This document shows positions 1-6,902 of a DNA stretch of 16,650 nt, in pieces. The notes beneath the pieces are model-generated. The model was given only the letters and a program-made list of their open reading frames with translations. It was not told the DNA's origin and searched no databases. The stretch is from Erysipelothrix sp. UBA3377 (GTDB lineage: Bacteria; Bacillota_I; Bacilli_A; Erysipelotrichales; Erysipelotrichaceae): assembly GCA_002359085.1 (NCBI GenBank), contig DEQB01000070.1:1-16650 (forward strand). The letters are read 5' to 3'. The position numbers and the translations under genes are program-made. The first letter of the stretch is position 1. Each line of letters begins with the position of its first letter.

Positions 1-2463
1 TTGATCCACTATAAGAAAAGAACAAGCGCATCATTGCTTGTAATTTTTACTGTGGTTTTCCTCTCCGTTTTTGTGAACACAATAACGCTCTCTCTGGAGC
101 ATGAATCTGAGGATAGAATAAAAAGAGAATTTGGATATTGGCAGTATGTCTCTAAGACATCTCTGGGTCCCAATGTAACCCTTGTAGGTGAATCAAAACA
201 AATGGGTGAAGTAAATACCATTTTTGGTGATTATGGATTCTCTATTTTTGATGCTGAAATGTTTGAATTGGCTTCATTAAGACTCATCGAAGGTCGGCTT
301 CCCGAAAATGAACAAGAGTTTATTGTTGATTTCAATACAATTACGAGTTTAGGGTATGATTATTCCATAAATCAAGAATTTGGTTTCGAGATAGAGAACC
401 AACGTTATGAAGGTGTTTTGGTGGGTATTTATGCTTCGATTAATGGAAGATGGGAACCCAATGACATCTCAACGACATACCCAAACATTATTTCCACAGG
501 AAACTTTGAAGCAGGAGATGTGCTTTACTACAGTATTTCCGACACAACACCTCATGAAAGTGTACATGTGGGTATAAACTTGACTTCTTATCCACTTCTG
601 AACCCTAATCTAACGGAAGCTGATCATCAGTATCATCAAGCAGAAGTATTAAGAATATCGCATCAAAATAAGACCCTGAACACCGCATTAATTATATTGG
701 GTTTATTTATTATTTTAAATCTGTTCATTCTTAACGCTCATAAAATTACGTTACATGTTTCAAAAATGAAATTAATGGGTATTACAAATTTTAATGTAGT
801 ACTTTACTTACTGACGACAGCATTGGTCTATGCTTTATTTGCCTATATCTTTGTTAACATCTCAAAAATACTAAGCCATTTATTACTGTTACCATTTATT
901 AAAAGTGATCTCATTGCACTAAATCCTATGTTGTTTAGAGATGTTATGAAATATAATTGTGTGGGGATACCACTAATATACCTGGGAGTGAATATGCGTT
1001 CTTTGTTTACTAGATTTATTGCGAGCACAATAATACATTCAAGAAGACAAGTATTTAGCAATAAGATTTTCAAACAAGCAGGATATATTGTATTGATATC
1101 TTTGGTCATGTTCTTTAGTTTTGAGGGTGTATTAAAAATAGCCACAAAGAGCTTCCCCGAGTACCAATCTAGGTATAGAAACATGATAGAGCATAATCAT
1201 TACTCTTTAAATATTTTCCCAAATAATGTTACACAAGGTGAGCCGATTCGGGGTATTTTAGAATTAGATTTATCGGTCCCCTGTTCTCAGACAAAAATCT
1301 TTGAATGTGGCTTAACTGATTCAGACTTGGATGCAGTCTCAAATATTGATGACATCCTAGATGTCAAGGCGCTTTCCTATCTTTACGTGCGTCCAATGAT
1401 TGATGAAAACGGACGCGATCTTGTAATTTATGAAATACCCGAGGATATTGAAGAAAGTAATTTTTTTATAAAAACCCTAGGTACTGCAGGAATTCGTATG
1501 TATATCTTTAATGATCGTAACGCAGAATATATCGCTAAATATTATGATACAACACTGACAACTGATTTTTTCAAAGGAAATCAAGGGCTTTTATATATAC
1601 CAAATGACAAAACGTATCAAGATGAAATGGTTGCGCGTACACATGACAATTTGAGTCAACTCCAGACTGGATCAAAAGTTAAACTTGGATCAAATGGCAT
1701 TATTTTAAGCATACACATGATTTCTCAATTAGATTTCGACCTTAGGCAAATAGATTACTACCCTCCAATTATGACCAACACCACGAATCAAATCTCACTT
1801 TTCGTACACGAATCGTTTGCCAAAAAATTAGGAATTGAACATTACAAATATCAAGAAGTAATTGTTAAACCAATTCCTAACGCGAATTATAAGGAAACCG
1901 ATCGTATTATAAGTCGTTTTGCCTCCTATGATCATCTTCATATTCTCAATCATAGGATGTCCTTAGAAATTGCATTAATACCGTATAGAACTGCATTAAT
2001 TTCTGATTTAGTACAATTTGTTTTGTTTTTTATTTTAGGAATCAATCTTCTATCTAGCTTTATTGTTTCAGATATCGCAAGTATGCGAAAATCTATTGGG
2101 CTCAGAAGACTCATGGGGGAAGAAAAAACAAAAATCCTATCCCGATTTATGAGTCAACGATTGATCAATGTATTTATTGCATTCCACTTCACATTATGGT
2201 TTGCGATACACTATTCAATCTCTAATCATAAACATTATTACTCAATTGATAATGGAAAGCTTTATAATAACCATCCATTAGGTTTGGAATTTATGCCTTT
2301 AAAAGAATATATTACAAATTATATGCGCTTTAATACCGCGCTAAAATATATCCTAATAATTGTAGGTTTATATGTGTTGGTAATGGGACTTGTATCTTTA
2401 GTTACATTTAAGTTCATATTCAAAGAAAATCCACTGAGAAATCTAGAAGAAAGGGAGCCCTGA
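1..2463 (+). CDS. ABC transporter permease, FtsX-like, large extracellular domains (5' end uncertain)
   Basis: Membrane subunit of an ABC transporter of the MacB/LolCE/FtsX class. The visible 820 residues show a first membrane segment at about 10-30, a large outside region (about 31-225), membrane segments near 228-246, 264-286 and 360-381, a second outside region (about 385-660), and final segments near 672-690, 720-740 and 780-806. The motifs KMKLMGIT (about 255-262) and RKSIGLRRLMGEE (about 697-709) resemble the cytoplasmic coupling segments of FtsX-type permeases that touch the ATPase. The ATPase gene follows after 1 nt, so the two form one transporter. Such pairs usually export or sense peptides, antibiotics or lipids; the substrate cannot be read here. 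The frame opens with TTG at base 1. Related permeases often carry some residues before the Lys/Arg-rich start seen here, so the true start may lie upstream. The gene looks more A/T-rich than the genes further right, with frequent AGA and ATA codons. Confidence 0.85.
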   Translation: MIHYKKRTSASLLVIFTVVFLSVFVNTITLSLEHESEDRIKREFGYWQYVSKTSLGPNVTLVGESKQMGEVNTIFGDYGFSIFDAEMFELASLRLIEGRLPENEQEFIVDFNTITSLGYDYSINQEFGFEIENQRYEGVLVGIYASINGRWEPNDISTTYPNIISTGNFEAGDVLYYSISDTTPHESVHVGINLTSYPLLNPNLTEADHQYHQAEVLRISHQNKTLNTALIILGLFIILNLFILNAHKITLHVSKMKLMGITNFNVVLYLLTTALVYALFAYIFVNISKILSHLLLLPFIKSDLIALNPMLFRDVMKYNCVGIPLIYLGVNMRSLFTRFIASTIIHSRRQVFSNKIFKQAGYIVLISLVMFFSFEGVLKIATKSFPEYQSRYRNMIEHNHYSLNIFPNNVTQGEPIRGILELDLSVPCSQTKIFECGLTDSDLDAVSNIDDILDVKALSYLYVRPMIDENGRDLVIYEIPEDIEESNFFIKTLGTAGIRMYIFNDRNAEYIAKYYDTTLTTDFFKGNQGLLYIPNDKTYQDEMVARTHDNLSQLQTGSKVKLGSNGIILSIHMISQLDFDLRQIDYYPPIMTNTTNQISLFVHESFAKKLGIEHYKYQEVIVKPIPNANYKETDRIISRFASYDHLHILNHRMSLEIALIPYRTALISDLVQFVLFFILGINLLSSFIVSDIASMRKSIGLRRLMGEEKTKILSRFMSQRLINVFIAFHFTLWFAIHYSISNHKHYYSIDNGKLYNNHPLGLEFMPLKEYITNYMRFNTALKYILIIVGLYVLVMGLVSLVTFKFIFKENPLRNLEEREP

Positions 2464-2464
2464 T

Positions 2465-3127
2465 ATGGTTTTAGAATTCAAAGACATTGATATGGTTTAT
2501 GGCAAGGGTGAGCGCTCTGTTTCTGCAGTACGCAATGTTTCTTTGACTGTAAATAAAGGTGATTTTATTGCCTTAAGGGGGAAAAGCGGCTGTGGGAAAT
2601 CAACATTACTGCATATTGCGGCTGGGTATTTAAAACCTACAAAGGGTCAGGTTCTTTTAAATGAGACCGTATTTTCCGAATTAAAAGATTCGAAAAAAGC
2701 AAAAGTCAGACGTCGTACCATTTCATTTATTTTTCAATTCTTTAACCTGTTTCCAGAAATTACCATCTATGAAAATATTATTTTTCCATTGAAAATCGAT
2801 AAAAGAAAGATAGATAAGTCAGAAGTAATCGAACTTGCTAAATGGCTTGGAATTGAAGATAAACTGGATCGTTATCCAGGCGAGTTATCCGGCGGCCAAC
2901 AACAACGTGTCGCGATTGCTAGAGCCTTAATTATGAAACCAATGTTGATTATTGCGGATGAACCCACAGGGAATTTAGATGAAGATACTTCAAAAGAGGT
3001 TTTAGATCTTTTAAGAAAAATGCAAAACGAATTGGGACAAACCATCCTCATGGCAACTCATGATTTAGATGTTGCCAAGTATGCCAACCGCATTGTTCAG
3101 ATGCGCGATGGGAAGATCATGAAATAA
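2465..3127 (+). CDS. ABC transporter ATP-binding protein, MacB/LolD type
   Basis: Cytoplasmic ATPase that powers the permease encoded immediately upstream. All 220 residues of a single nucleotide-binding domain are present: Walker A GKSGCGKST (39-47), Q-loop glutamine at 91, signature LSGGQQQR (141-148), Walker B LIIADEPTGNLD (161-172, with catalytic Glu166) and H-loop His199. The length and the DEPTGNLD form are typical of the lipoprotein-release/macrolide-export (LolD/MacB) branch. The ATG lies 1 nt after the permease stop, with an AAAGGGAG ribosome binding site inside the end of the permease gene, so the two are translated from one message. The stop is TAA. No convincing terminator is visible in the 130 nt before the next gene. 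The family is certain; the transported substrate is unknown. Confidence 0.96.
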   Translation: MVLEFKDIDMVYGKGERSVSAVRNVSLTVNKGDFIALRGKSGCGKSTLLHIAAGYLKPTKGQVLLNETVFSELKDSKKAKVRRRTISFIFQFFNLFPEITIYENIIFPLKIDKRKIDKSEVIELAKWLGIEDKLDRYPGELSGGQQQRVAIARALIMKPMLIIADEPTGNLDEDTSKEVLDLLRKMQNELGQTILMATHDLDVAKYANRIVQMRDGKIMK

Positions 3128-3222
3128 ATTGAGAATATGTTGATTAGAAATATGTTAGAAGCGATTCATTTATTCACAATAAAATTTTAAGGTATTAGCG
3201 CACTAGCTTTCTTTTTTAAGTA

Positions 3223-3239
3223 CACAATTGTGCTATAAT
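3223..3239 (+). promoter_or_regulatory. Extended -10 promoter with overlapping palindrome
   Basis: TGCTATAAT at 3231-3239 is a good extended -10 element. The -35 region about 17 bp upstream (around 3211-3216) is only T-rich, as is common for extended -10 promoters. A perfect 10-bp palindrome, CACAATTGTG (3223-3232), sits in the spacer and runs into the TG of the extended -10, where a bound repressor would block RNA polymerase. The ribosome binding site AGGAGG (3247-3252) and the aldo/keto reductase start at 3260 follow. The promoter is well supported by sequence; the operator role is inference. Confidence 0.65.
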
Positions 3240-3259
3240 TTAAATTAGGAGGTACAATC

Positions 3260-4102
3260 ATGAAAATTAAATTAAACAACGGTTATGAAATCCCTGCTAT
3301 AGGGTTTGGGACTTGGAGAACACCTGCTGGAGATGTCGCAAAAGCATCTATTAAAGTTGCACTTGAAGCAGGATATCGTCACATTGACACTGCCGCAATG
3401 TATGGTAATGAAGCCAGCATTGGTGAGGCATTAAAGGAAACTGATGTGCCACGTGAAGAGATCTTCATTACTTCTAAATTATGGAATGACAAACACAGTT
3501 ATGAAGGTGCTAAAGAAGCCTTGGCGGATTCTTTGAAGAATTTGGATATCGACTATATCGATTTATACTTAATTCACTGGCCCGTACCCAAAGTACTCAA
3601 AGACAATGATGCTTGGAAACACGCCAATCAAGAAACATGGCGTTATTTAGAGGAAGCGGTTGAACAAGGTTTGGTGCGTTCAATTGGAGTTTCAAACTTC
3701 ATGCCTCACCATCTAGATTCATTGTTAGAAACAGCGAAGATAATTCCCGCAACCAATCAAATTTATTTGAGTCCATCGGACCAACAGGATGACGTTGTGC
3801 GTCATAATACAAAGCACAATATTTTATCCCAAGCATACAGTCCTTTGGGTTCTGGTACCATTTTAGAAAATGAAGACTTACAGGCAATTGCGGATAAATA
3901 TAATAAGTCCATTGCGCAAGTAGCGATTCGTTGGTCACTTCAAAAGGGATTCAACCCCCTACCAAAGTCAGTGACCCCAGAACGCATTGTGTCCAACCTG
4001 GATGTCTTTGATTTTGAACTCACAGATGAAGACATGAACGTTATTGATTCCCTTAAAGGAATTGGTAAAGAAGCATCCAATCCGGATGAAAAAGACTTTT
4101 AA
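3260..4102 (+). CDS. Aldo/keto reductase
   Basis: NAD(P)H-dependent cytoplasmic oxidoreductase that reduces aldehydes or ketones (2,5-diketogluconate reductase/glyoxal reductase-like branch). The 280-residue length is normal for the family. The catalytic tetrad is intact: Asp43 and Tyr48 in DTAAMYGNE, Lys73 in TSKLW, and His106 in LIHWP. The barrel segments GFGTWR (15-20), SIGVSNF (141-147) and SPLGSG (194-199), and the cofactor-binding PKSVTPERI segment (235-243), are all recognisable. The ATG has a perfect AGGAGG 7 nt upstream. The gene has its own promoter and a terminator directly after the stop, so it is probably transcribed alone. The physiological substrate cannot be told from sequence; detoxification of reactive aldehydes such as methylglyoxal is a common role in relatives. 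Confidence 0.95.
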   Translation: MKIKLNNGYEIPAIGFGTWRTPAGDVAKASIKVALEAGYRHIDTAAMYGNEASIGEALKETDVPREEIFITSKLWNDKHSYEGAKEALADSLKNLDIDYIDLYLIHWPVPKVLKDNDAWKHANQETWRYLEEAVEQGLVRSIGVSNFMPHHLDSLLETAKIIPATNQIYLSPSDQQDDVVRHNTKHNILSQAYSPLGSGTILENEDLQAIADKYNKSIAQVAIRWSLQKGFNPLPKSVTPERIVSNLDVFDFELTDEDMNVIDSLKGIGKEASNPDEKDF

Positions 4103-4128
4103 TAAAGGGGCCTTCCCCTTTATTTTTA
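4101..4128 (+). terminator. Rho-independent terminator after aldo/keto reductase
   Basis: Perfect 10-bp stem AATAAAGGGG/CCCCTTTATT with a CCTT loop followed by a T-rich run (TATTTTTA). It begins within the reductase stop codon. Confidence 0.9.
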
Positions 4129-4144
4129 TATAACAGGAGGAATT

Positions 4145-4852
4145 ATGAAATATATAGATAAAGCCATCTTAAAACTTGAGGCACTCAAAGCACAAGATAC
4201 ACAATTTGAGATAGTAGCTGAACACATGTTACAGTGTCTTTTAAATCACAACACCATTTATTTCTTTGGGACGGGACACTCCCACATGATCGCCGAGGAA
4301 GTATACGTCAGGGCTGGTGCTTTTGCGCCCTTTCAAGCGATTTTAATCCCCGAATTGATGTTACATGAGTCCCCCAACAAAAGTACCGACATTGAACGCT
4401 TGGAAGGCTATGGTCAAATCATATTTGATCAAGTCGGATTCAAACCCGGTGACATGTTAATTATCATTTCCAATTCAGGTAGAAACGCGGTCCCGCTACA
4501 ACTTTGTTCCCTAGCGAAAGAAATAGGCGTTAAAACTGTCGCAATCACCTCATTCAAGCACTCAAAAAATGTATCACCACGCTACTTAGACAAACGTTTG
4601 ATGGATCTGTGTGATATCGCTTTGGATAACTTAACTGAAATTGGGGATGCTGAAATTAAAATACACGACACACTCAGTATCGCACCCTTATCCACAGTAA
4701 CTGGCAGTGCCATTGTGAATACATTACAAGTGAAACTCACACATAAACTGATTGAGAAAGGGTTTGAACCGGAAATATTCTTATCCTCAAATGTCGAAGA
4801 TACCCAAAGAAACAAACACCTCTTTGAAAAGCACCATGGAGTAAAATCATGA
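4145..4852 (+). CDS. SIS-domain (putative phosphosugar-binding) protein
   Basis: A 235-residue protein made almost entirely of one sugar-isomerase (SIS) domain, the fold of phosphosugar isomerases and phosphosugar-sensing regulators. Visible signatures are the phosphate-binding FFGTGHSHM (40-48) and the IIISNSGRNAVP loop (107-118), where the Ser/Gly-rich turn holds a sugar phosphate. It resembles the stand-alone SIS proteins often labelled UPF0309; it has no helix-turn-helix, so it is not an RpiR regulator. It starts after a good AGGAGG (4135-4140). Its stop overlaps the next start (ATGA at 4849-4852), so the two products are translationally coupled and probably act in the same pathway. No transporter or kinase sits beside it to reveal the sugar. 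A role as isomerase or amino-sugar phosphate enzyme is inference. Confidence 0.88.
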   Translation: MKYIDKAILKLEALKAQDTQFEIVAEHMLQCLLNHNTIYFFGTGHSHMIAEEVYVRAGAFAPFQAILIPELMLHESPNKSTDIERLEGYGQIIFDQVGFKPGDMLIIISNSGRNAVPLQLCSLAKEIGVKTVAITSFKHSKNVSPRYLDKRLMDLCDIALDNLTEIGDAEIKIHDTLSIAPLSTVTGSAIVNTLQVKLTHKLIEKGFEPEIFLSSNVEDTQRNKHLFEKHHGVKS

Positions 4853-5637
4853 AAGTCGGATATTCAAAAAGAGTTTTGGACGTAGAAACACCCACATTAC
4901 TTGCGGGCACCCACTTAGATCGTAAAGTTCACAATGATACCCAAAACCTAGAACTTCATAGTATGAGCTTTGAGACCGACACCACACGCATTCACTTTGT
5001 GACGGTTGATATTTTAGGCATTGACGCCAACATCGTTAAAGATGTCCAATACATGTTCCCCAATGATCATCTGATCATCCACGCCACCCATACTCTCCAT
5101 GGTCCCGGTGGTTTATGGATGCCAAACCACCCCAAGTTAAAAGACCATGAATCCTTACTCAAACCCTTCAATGCCTACCAAACCTATCTATTGAAAGATA
5201 ACTTGGTTCAAGTCATTCAAGCTTCTATTTCTGATTTAAGTGAGTGTCAATCAATTTCTCAATCAACCCTACCACAAACACCCAATCCACTAATCGCATT
5301 TGAATTTAAAACCAAGGATAAGACACAGCTCTTTATCCACCAACGGTATCACCCCCAAATGATCCCAGAAACAGATACCCACTTACATCCCGGTTATATG
5401 GAAACACTACGCAACCAAACAACGATGTACGATGGTGTTGTCGCATGTTGTGGAGACATTAAACAAGATATCAATCCACAACTACCCACTTTAACCTTTG
5501 AACCCATACAAGACTTTGAGATTACAGTGGATGACAATATTATTAGATTGGGAAACATTGACTTTATTACCCTACCCCATCAAGCCAAAGATGAAGCACA
5601 TAACTACATTGGATGGGTTAATGATTACTGGATTTAA
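4849..5637 (+). CDS. Short protein resembling the N-terminal domain of neutral/alkaline ceramidases
   Basis: A 262-residue protein with the outline of the neutral/alkaline non-lysosomal ceramidase N-terminal domain: an opening GYSKRVLDVETPTLLAG, then VTVDILGID (51-59), ATHTLHGPGG (79-88, matching the ATHTHSGPGG metal-binding motif of the family), HQRYHP (164-169, resembling the second metal-ligand His region) and CCGDIKQDINP (200-210, at the place of the GDVNP/GDVSPN motif that carries the ceramidase nucleophile). It is well under half the length of true ceramidases, and the second His of the HTH motif is replaced by Leu. It is therefore probably a divergent hydrolase of a small uncharacterised subgroup, not a lipid ceramidase. 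No signal peptide is seen, so it should act in the cytoplasm. It overlaps the SIS gene by 4 nt and is followed by a terminator, suggesting a two-gene unit for one amide- or sugar-containing substrate. Fold assignment moderately sure; function unknown. Confidence 0.6.
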   Translation: MKVGYSKRVLDVETPTLLAGTHLDRKVHNDTQNLELHSMSFETDTTRIHFVTVDILGIDANIVKDVQYMFPNDHLIIHATHTLHGPGGLWMPNHPKLKDHESLLKPFNAYQTYLLKDNLVQVIQASISDLSECQSISQSTLPQTPNPLIAFEFKTKDKTQLFIHQRYHPQMIPETDTHLHPGYMETLRNQTTMYDGVVACCGDIKQDINPQLPTLTFEPIQDFEITVDDNIIRLGNIDFITLPHQAKDEAHNYIGWVNDYWI

Positions 5638-5680
5638 AGGCTAAGCATGTTCAAATTTGAGCATCCCTAGCCTTTTTTTT
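5636..5680 (+). terminator. Rho-independent terminator of the SIS/ceramidase-like unit
   Basis: An AAAGGCTA/TAGCCTTT-type outer stem encloses a second short stem (TGTTCAAA/TTTGAGCA) and is followed by a run of eight T. It starts at the stop codon of the preceding gene. Confidence 0.85.
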
Positions 5681-5716
5681 ATTTTTTTATATGAAAATCA
5701 AGAGATCCCTCAGACT

Positions 5717-5760
5717 TTCACATAATTAATTGTAAGCGATAAATAATTAACGACTATAAC
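5717..5760 (+). promoter_or_regulatory. Probable promoter region of the B12 operon
   Basis: The A/T-rich stretch after the terminator holds two overlapping candidates: TTCACA (5717-5722) with TAAATA (5740-5745), 17-bp spacing; and TTGTAA (5730-5735) with TATAAC (5755-5760), 19-bp spacing. Neither is perfect. Some promoter is expected because a terminator lies just upstream and three co-directional genes start at 5969. Either would give a 5' leader of roughly 200 nt. Confidence 0.35.
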
Positions 5761-5761
5761 G

Positions 5762-5947
5762 ATGAAAGTATTTTCATTGCGCATTTCTTACCATATTTCC
5801 TTGAAGAATGCACCGGTTCTTCTAATATTAGGAGTGCATCTAGATAGATATAAAGTGGTTTGATCAACCACAATTAGAACATTAAGCATTTATTTTAGAA
5901 ATATGAAAACAACCCTATTTGTTATCAACCCATAGGTCCATATTTCT
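5762..5947 (+). other. Candidate structured 5' leader RNA upstream of the B12 genes
   Basis: This non-coding stretch contains a chain of inverted repeats on the coding strand. H1: ATGAAA/TTTCAT (5762-5767/5772-5777). H2a: GAAGAA/TTCTTC (5803-5808/5817-5822), mutually exclusive with H2b: ATGCAC/GTGCAT (5808-5813/5834-5839), which encloses CTAATATTAG. H3: GTGGTT/AACCAC (5855-5860/5866-5871). H4: AGAAATATG/CATATTTCT (5897-5905/5939-5947) with an inner CCTAT/ATAGG stem. The H4 loop repeats the ATCAACC of the H3 3' arm, so the two could compete for the same partner. H4 ends about 10 nt before the ribosome binding site and has no T-run, so it is not a terminator. The usual cobalamin-riboswitch core and its GCCACTG-type box are not visible. 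A regulatory RNA role is inference. Confidence 0.35.
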
Positions 5948-5968
5948 ATATTTACGAAAGGAGAACAC

Positions 5969-6409
5969 ATGAAAAAATATTTAAAATTTATGATTCCCAT
6001 TACCCTATTAAGTGTCATGGTTGGAATCTATATCGCCTTTGAGAACAGTTCCAAAGCGACAGACGTTAATAAAGTGACGTTTATTGCTGAAGTTGTGGAT
6101 AAAGGTGAAACAACACAACTGGGTACCGTTGAATTTCTGGTAGAAAACGAAATAACAGTTGGGGATGTGATCGATGCGATCAACGGAGATGTGCTCACCT
6201 TCGACTTACAAGGCGAGAAAGACAGTGAATATGGAAGATTCATTCATGGCATTAACGATATCTTTGTTGAAGATAGTGTTAACGGCCCATGGTGGTTCTA
6301 CGATTCCAACACAAACAGTGAATGTGTCGCCGTTGGATTTTGTAGCGGCATTGACCAACAAGTAATCGCACAAGACGATGTCTACATCTTCACCATTACC
6401 TATGAATAA
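5969..6409 (+). CDS. Membrane-anchored DUF4430 (transcobalamin-like) protein, putative cobalamin-binding partner
   Basis: A 146-residue extracytoplasmic protein: a Lys-rich start and one hydrophobic segment (about 5-24), then a single DUF4430 domain, the small domain related to the C-terminal domain of transcobalamin/intrinsic factor. Recognisable features are VGDVIDAI (about 66-73), the GRFIHGINDIFVED segment (about 90-103), GPWWFYDSN (about 107-115) and a C-terminal beta strand ending DDVYIFTITYE. There is no lipobox cysteine after the hydrophobic segment, so it is either anchored by an uncleaved helix or secreted. Two cysteines (SECVAVGFCSG) could form a disulfide. The ribosome binding site AAGGAG (from about 5958) precedes the ATG. 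The next gene, an ECF S component, begins inside its last codons. DUF4430 proteins are often encoded beside ECF or ABC uptake genes, and with a B12-dependent reductase two genes down, cobalamin capture is the natural reading. The ligand is inferred from context. Confidence 0.82.
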   Translation: MKKYLKFMIPITLLSVMVGIYIAFENSSKATDVNKVTFIAEVVDKGETTQLGTVEFLVENEITVGDVIDAINGDVLTFDLQGEKDSEYGRFIHGINDIFVEDSVNGPWWFYDSNTNSECVAVGFCSGIDQQVIAQDDVYIFTITYE

Positions 6410-6902
6410 AACTTTTAGAATCGCGATTATCAGTCTCTTTTCTGCAATATTGGTCGTCTTACAAATAGCACTGGCGCCCATTCCAAATGTAGAAACTGTA
6501 ACCATCCTATTCTTAATCTATGGTCTGGTTTTACCCTTATCCGATAACCTACTCATTGTGTTTGTATTCTCAACCTTACAAGCACTGGTATGGGGATTTG
6601 GGGAGTGGACCATCGGATATTATTGGATCTGGGGTCTGTGGACGATTCTGATTGCTGTACTCAAACCATACTTCAAAGATAACTTATTCTCATGGGCAGC
6701 CACAACCTGTGTCTTCGGATTATCTTTTGGGGCATTGTTTGCGATCAATTATGGTATATTTTATGGCATTAATTTTACATTCGCTTATTGGATAAGGGGC
6801 ATTGGATTTCATATCGTCCATGGCATATCAAATTACTTAATTACTTTGATACTCTTCAATCCCCTGTTGAAAACATTTAAGAAATTAGGAGGCAACACAT
6901 GA
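6402..6902 (+). CDS. ECF transporter S component, putative cobalamin-specific
   Basis: Very hydrophobic 166-residue protein with about six membrane segments (roughly 5-27, 32-50, 51-68, 72-92, 98-123, 135-158), the size and topology of substrate-binding S components of energy-coupling-factor vitamin transporters. The PIPNVETVT segment after the first helix resembles the LPN(V/I)E-V-T motif common in S components. The start is taken at ATG 6402 (MNKTFRI) rather than an upstream ATG at 6378 that would add eight polar residues and deepen overlap with the previous gene. Neither has a clear ribosome binding site, so translation is probably coupled to the DUF4430 gene (8-nt overlap). The stop overlaps the nrdJ start (ATGA at 6899-6902). 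The shared EcfA/EcfA'/EcfT module must be encoded elsewhere. A CbrT-like B12 role is inferred from its neighbours; other vitamins cannot be excluded. Confidence 0.78.
   Translation: MNKTFRIAIISLFSAILVVLQIALAPIPNVETVTILFLIYGLVLPLSDNLLIVFVFSTLQALVWGFGEWTIGYYWIWGLWTILIAVLKPYFKDNLFSWAATTCVFGLSFGALFAINYGIFYGINFTFAYWIRGIGFHIVHGISNYLITLILFNPLLKTFKKLGGNT
6887..6901 (+). promoter_or_regulatory. Ribosome binding site and start codon that fix the nrdJ start
   Basis: AGGAGG at 6887-6892, six bases, then ATG at 6899-6901. This is a near-ideal translation start. The reading frame from here runs into the family-conserved N-terminal sequence of NrdJ, showing that the gene starts at 6899 rather than at the later ATG at 7082, which has no Shine-Dalgarno sequence. 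Confidence 0.88.

Noticed and set aside
843..1184. Minus-strand open frame within the permease gene
   Set aside because: It is an antisense shadow of the permease membrane region, with no ribosome binding site and no family resemblance; the same applies to the other short frames opposite or inside nrdJ, malP, malQ and the amylase.
3131..3160. Short direct repeat of AATATGTT after the ABC ATPase gene
   Set aside because: Two 8-bp A/T-rich copies are expected by chance in such sequence, and no function is suggested.
5681..5968. Known cobalamin riboswitch in the leader of the B12 operon
   Set aside because: The expected conserved core (GGTG-AA-TCC-like segment, GCCACTG-type B12 box) could not be found on the coding strand, so only an unspecified structured leader is claimed.
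6378..6401. Earlier start for the ECF S component
   Set aside because: It would add eight polar residues inside the DUF4430 gene without a better ribosome binding site; the ATG at 6402 places the first helix at the N-terminus as usual.
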